Assembly (NCBI GenBank): GCA_018340805.1 | Contig: JACMZG010001913.1 | Span: forward strand, 16,379,533 to 16,443,532 | Length of the DNA: 64,000 bases | Reading direction: 5' to 3' | DNA from: Microvelia longipes | Lineage: Eukaryota > Arthropoda > Insecta > Hemiptera > Veliidae | Part shown: positions 60,206 to 64,000 of the stretch, in pieces | Layout: each line of letters starts with the position of its first letter | Position numbering within the stretch: position 1 is the stretch's first letter | The notes under the pieces: model-generated | Database searches by the model: none | The model's input: the letters and a program-made list of their open reading frames with translations, nothing else | Told to the model about the DNA's origin: nothing | Made by a program: the position numbers and the translations under genes

Positions 60206-61971
60206 CACTATTACACAAGTATTCAAATGCTGTAGTCTTTTTGCTGGTTAAGTTAAAATTGCATCAGCTATTTGAGGTTATGAGGTTACAAGAAAATTCA
60301 TTCATATATCTGAGAAGTCTGGGACCACACATGTGATGGCCTTCTCGATTCAAAAAACAAGAAAACTATTTTTAACAACAAATAATTATCACAAATTTGT
60401 ATTGCTGTCTGCCCTTGACACTGATGGACACCTCAGTCAGGTATGTGTTTGATGAAAACAAAGCTCAAGCTAAGTATATCAGATCTTATAGATTTAGGGT
60501 GGCCCAGGCACCTATATGACAAAACCTCCCAAATTGCGTGTAGGTGGTAGAGAAATGTAGAATAAAATAAGAATTCAATTTCACTAAATTTTATTATAAT
60601 ATAACATTTTAACAATGAAAGAAAGGTTTAAATACAAGTTTAAATCCTAATAAGAATATAAATAGTTTGACATACAGTCGACGAAGGTGCAACAGATTCG
60701 TTGAAGCTCACCGGATGAAACTTGACTTTCTTGAGGTGGCTAGCTTTCGCAGGTTGTGTGAGTTCATAAGTTTGACATTAACAATATCATTTTATGAACC
60801 ACAGATAACTTGTTAGCATTGCATTTTGGCAAGTTAAATTCCTAGGTGTCTCTCCGATTCAGTTATATTTGGGAGTATTCATTGTTTTTTCAAAATCGTA
60901 GTATCAAATGATACATGTTTTGCTACCCAAGCGTGATGGTGGTAAGAGAGCCACCACTCATCCTAGTAAATACTTACATTATATTTCTTTTGGAATTTTA
61001 ATCAAAGTTACAGTAGTTCAGGCTCCGTGGCACCCTGATAAGTTAAAGTGAGAACTTTGAGGCATGACGTTATTGTTAGATGCCATCAATGAAGACAAAT
61101 GTCGAATGACTGGAACAAAATCCCAGGTGTAGATTGCATTTTGCTTGTTATATTTCCTAGGTGGGTTCTCTGCCACCAGTTATATATGGACAGATATTTT
61201 GGTTTTTAACATAAATGAGTAAATGACATTGACATCTTACAAACAGTAATTTATTTATGCATGAAGTTGATTCAACTTGTGCCAATGTCTCCTGCATCCT
61301 TTATTAAATTAACAAAAATCTAGCATGCACGTCTTCTAGATTATACAAGAATAGAAAGATGTTGACATTTCACTTAAACTTTGCACGATCATGTACAGAA
61401 GTGACTCGAGCAAAACTTATCACAAAGTTACTATATTTCCATACAACAAATGCTGATATACATACTTCTTTCAATATAAACGAATTACCTTTGTTCGTTG
61501 AAACCAATTAATACGATATTATCTTAATAAAGAAGTCAAAAATAGTACAAAAACACCACGAAACAAACGAGTGCAAAATGTAAACAAAACTAGATTTACT
61601 ACCGTATTTATGTTCAGAATAATCTACTAAACCTCACTCATTTGTTTCTTTTCGACTAATATAGATGTCCAACTTTCGATTTCAGAACATTGTCCACAGA
61701 GTTTAAATATATTGAATTTATATTAAAAAAAAGTCAAAAAAACGGAAAGAGCCAAAATGCACAAAAAAAAAGGTCAACATGTTCAACTACCGTATTTATT
61801 CGGGAAAAAATCGGAAACAACCACTACTTGTTTTTCTTTCCTAACGTAAATATAGATGTCCAACTTTCGATTCATAACATTTCAAGAGTTAAAACATAAA
61901 TTATATTAAAAAACACCTCCCTAAAATTTTGTCCTATGCTAATACATGGGAAATCTTTGGTTTAGAAAATG

Positions 61972-62408
61972 AATTCTATCACAACTTTCTTCTCGTCTTC
62001 TTTGGGTTTTCTTCGTTTTCTTTTTTGTTCTTCTTAGAAAGAATTGCCAACTATGAAGTGAAGTCCAGCTGTCTATTACAATATTATAGGAGAATTTTAT
62101 CTATAAATTCATTATCTTTTTATTTTTTTCTATTTAGTTTCAGGTTTTAATCTTAGCCAGGGGTTTTTACTTTATTAGTTAGGTTAGGTTTATTTAAGAG
62201 CTGGAATCATCAATTTGGTTTTTTCAATTTGTATATTTATTTTTGTTTCATTTTATCACGGTTTGAACTATTATTCACGATTTTTTTGTAATAAATAGAA
62301 ATTTTTAATATCATCTTTTTTTTATTTTATTTTTAAGAGTGCATCACTTATACTTTATCTACCTCGTTGTGACTATATTAATTGGTTTTTATTTTATTTT
62401 TTCTCACC
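61972..62408. other. Possible leader of the LTR element; nothing firm
   Basis: AT-rich with short T-rich frames. It precedes the gag start codon. I could not identify an LTR or primer-binding site. Confidence 0.35.
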
Positions 62409-63611
62409 ATGGATGTGGATCGCCTGATAAGACGAATTAGAGTGAACTGGAGATAAGAGGTGTTATTCCCGCCAAAGGGTCCGACACTCATATGTTGAGA
62501 AAGAATTTGAGGAGCCTACTCAAAACTGGAGAAAGAGAGTAGCGCCTCAAGTATATGTGAACACCTTTGAAGAAACGGGATCCTTCAGCCGAATTAGAGG
62601 TTGTTCGTGCGAAGATTCCTAAACTAGAATCCGGATTCTAACTTTTGAAGGAGTAGAAGGTGACAATGAGTGGAAGAGATAAGGATCTTTCACTCATATT
62701 ATGTCACGCACAGCTCGGTGTGCATTCCAACTGACTCACCCCTGTTACAAGAACGTTCTGATTTAACCCAGCAACTTGCTGCGTTAAAAGAAAGTTTTGA
62801 TGAGAAATTGATGGAGCAGATGGTAAGAAGAGCGATGATGATGACAATGATGATGATAAACGGAGAAGAGAGGTAGTAAAGATTGCAGGACAAAAAAAAG
62901 ATGATGAAGATAGCGATACGACTGTAAACCAGAAGCAGAAGGAAAGAAAAAGGAAAGAAATAAAAAGAAGGATAAAGAAAAGAGTAAAGAAAAGGATAAG
63001 AAGGGAAATGGTCAAGGAAACGAAGGAGGTGGAAAAAAGAAAAGTGATAAGGAAGCAAGTAGTTCAAGTAGTAGTAGTGATACCGAATCTAGTAGTAGTA
63101 GTAGTAGTGAGAACAGTAGCGATACTGATACTTCATCTGACGGTAGTGCTAAACAGAAGAAGAAGAAGTCTAGGAAGAAGAAGAAGGGTGCGTCGAAAGA
63201 TGTTGTGTCCGCGTTGTTGAAAGTCTTAAAAGTAGCTCCTAAAGGTTCATCTGAGCAACGCAAAAAACCGTTCCCACTAGCCAATGGAAAATAACTTTTT
63301 CCGGTGATGGGAATGGTAAATCTTTAAGAACATTCTTGGAGGAGATAGAGGTTTATGCTAGAGCACGTAATGCCACCAAACATGACCTTTGGAGAGGTGC
63401 GATGGATTTGTTTACTGGTCCAGCTCTCCAATGGTTTAAATCCATCTACCGAGAAGTGTCTTCGTGGAAAGAGTTAGTTAGTCGCCCTTAAGGAAGAATA
63501 TGAAGATGAGGACTACAAAGTAGAACTAACTGCGGAGGATGCTTTCTAGAACTCAGGGTTTAGAGGAAAAATTTGGTGATTACGTGGCCGTTATGAAACC
63601 TATTTACTAGG
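62409..63611 (+). pseudogene. LTR retrotransposon gag remnant (Ty3/gypsy-like)
   Basis: Begins at ATG in a good context (CACCATGGATG, 62409): MDVDRLIRRIRVN, then after frameshifts the N-terminal block IRGVIPAKGSDTHMLRKNLR. A lysine/serine-rich linker follows (62890-63200). The gag core starts at about 63280: WKITFSGDGNGKSLRTFLEE, IEVYARARNATKHDLWRGAM, DLFTGPALQWFKSI, SWKELVSRL. The W-x-F-G-G/L-x-x-F-L-E and F-x-G-x-A-x-x-W-F pattern is the retrotransposon gag domain that forms the particle shell. Frameshifts and stops (for example near 62455 and 63490) inactivate it. Sequence agreement ends at the ambiguous base at 63612, so the 3' part, including pol, is not in this window. Confidence 0.75.
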
Positions 63612-63612
63612 N
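63612..63612. other. Single ambiguous base (N), probable assembly join
   Basis: The only N in the window. Gag homology stops exactly here and unrelated AT-rich DNA follows, as expected for two contigs joined with a minimal gap. Confidence 0.6.
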
Positions 63613-64000
63613 TGTTTTAAAAGTTTTGTAGATCTTTCAACATTTTACCATTTTTTTTTTGAAACCCCTATTATTCAAGTATTTAAAAAAAAAGTGCGCA
63701 TTTTAATGCTTCTTTCCCGCTTTTATTTACCAACTTTTTGTACTTCAAAGATGTATAAATGCATAGGTAAATAATTTCTGTGTATTATGTATGGGTGAAA
63801 TTTCACTGAAATAATAATTTTGGGAAAAAAGTTTTCGTCATTCTAGATAACTTCATCTTTGAATGCATAATGTAGTTGGGTATAAAAACCAACTCGGGGT
63901 TACCTAACTAAACCTCCCCCCTTACGAATCTCCCTATACTTCCCTAAAGTCACTCCTAACTCCCAAGAATTATTCTTGAAAACTTTATATATACTGTTAT
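63613..64000. other. No gene recognised
   Basis: AT-rich, nothing supported; may not be truly contiguous with the sequence to the left. Confidence 0.5.

Larger units (their letters stand above)
57918..61971. mobile_element. 4-kb foldback structure with 1.2-1.3-kb inverted arms
   Basis: Left arm about 57918-59200, right arm about 60765-61971, centre about 1.56 kb. Outer ends CATTTTCTAA...CCCATGTATTAGCATAGGAC match in inverse. The arms then share a 175-bp tandem duplication (GAAATCGAAAGTTGGACATC at 58019 and 58194), CTTCTATTCATTTGTATAAT, TGGCACAAGTTGAATCAACT, then a family F copy, ending GATATTGTAATGTCAAACTT. The arms are clearly alike, with scattered mismatches and indels. No transposase: frames in the centre (59443-59682, 60069-60251) are unrecognised. 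Resembles Drosophila FB/Galileo-type foldback transposons in architecture only. Confidence 0.85.

Noticed and set aside
62699..63284. Ser/Leu/Phe-rich minus-strand frames
   Set aside because: Antisense shadows of the Lys/Ser-rich linker of the gag remnant.

Overview
This window reads as repeat-dense intergenic (or very long intronic) DNA from an invertebrate animal, most likely an arthropod. The support is low G+C, long AT/GT microsatellites, and remnants of several animal retroelement classes: Penelope-like elements with a GIY-YIG endonuclease, Jockey/R1-type and other LINEs, an R2-like element, an LTR-element gag, tRNA-derived SINEs, and hAT and pogo-type DNA transposon ends. There is no bacterial gene organisation, and I recognise no intact host protein-coding gene. 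Species cannot be fixed from the sequence.

Layout: 1-9 kb is AT-rich, with a foldback hairpin (64-178), an AT microsatellite, a SINE-like unit and a hairpin cluster. From 9 to 25 kb one unclassified dispersed repeat, here called family A, recurs eight times in both orientations, with two more copies at 43.8 and 46.2 kb. In the same stretch are a pogo-like terminus, a Penelope endonuclease remnant, a LINE reverse-transcriptase remnant and a nearly perfect 120-bp-arm palindrome. From 25 to 34 kb there is a second LINE piece (RNase H) and a nest of foldback and tandem repeats. From 36 to 42 kb there are a terminal-inverted-repeat MITE, a 48-bp minisatellite, a larger Penelope remnant, an internally deleted LINE and a SINE with clear 14-bp target-site duplications. 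From 43 to 50 kb there are family A copies, a 0.5-kb foldback element, a Penelope 3' end framed by short inverted repeats, and a tRNA-Gly-like gene. From 51 to 55 kb there are a LINE 3' end, a hAT-like non-autonomous element filled by a 37-bp minisatellite, and an R2-like endonuclease remnant. From 57.9 to 62.0 kb there is a 4-kb foldback structure with 1.2-1.3-kb arms. The window ends in a broken gag gene that stops at a single ambiguous base (63612).

The most interesting thread is a set of hammerhead-ribozyme-like cores (CTGAKGA, helix II, GAAA). They lie at 15237-15261, 18756-18797 (minus), 18911-18950 and 48669-48700. All lie in what look like Penelope terminal regions. One sits in a 145-bp insert bounded by a 13-bp target-site duplication, and two sit back-to-back in the young palindrome. 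Hammerheads in Penelope-like elements are already described as a class; the compact insert and the palindromic arrangement are what deserve checking. The genes here do not form a pathway: this is a layered record of mobile-element insertion, deletion and tandem amplification.
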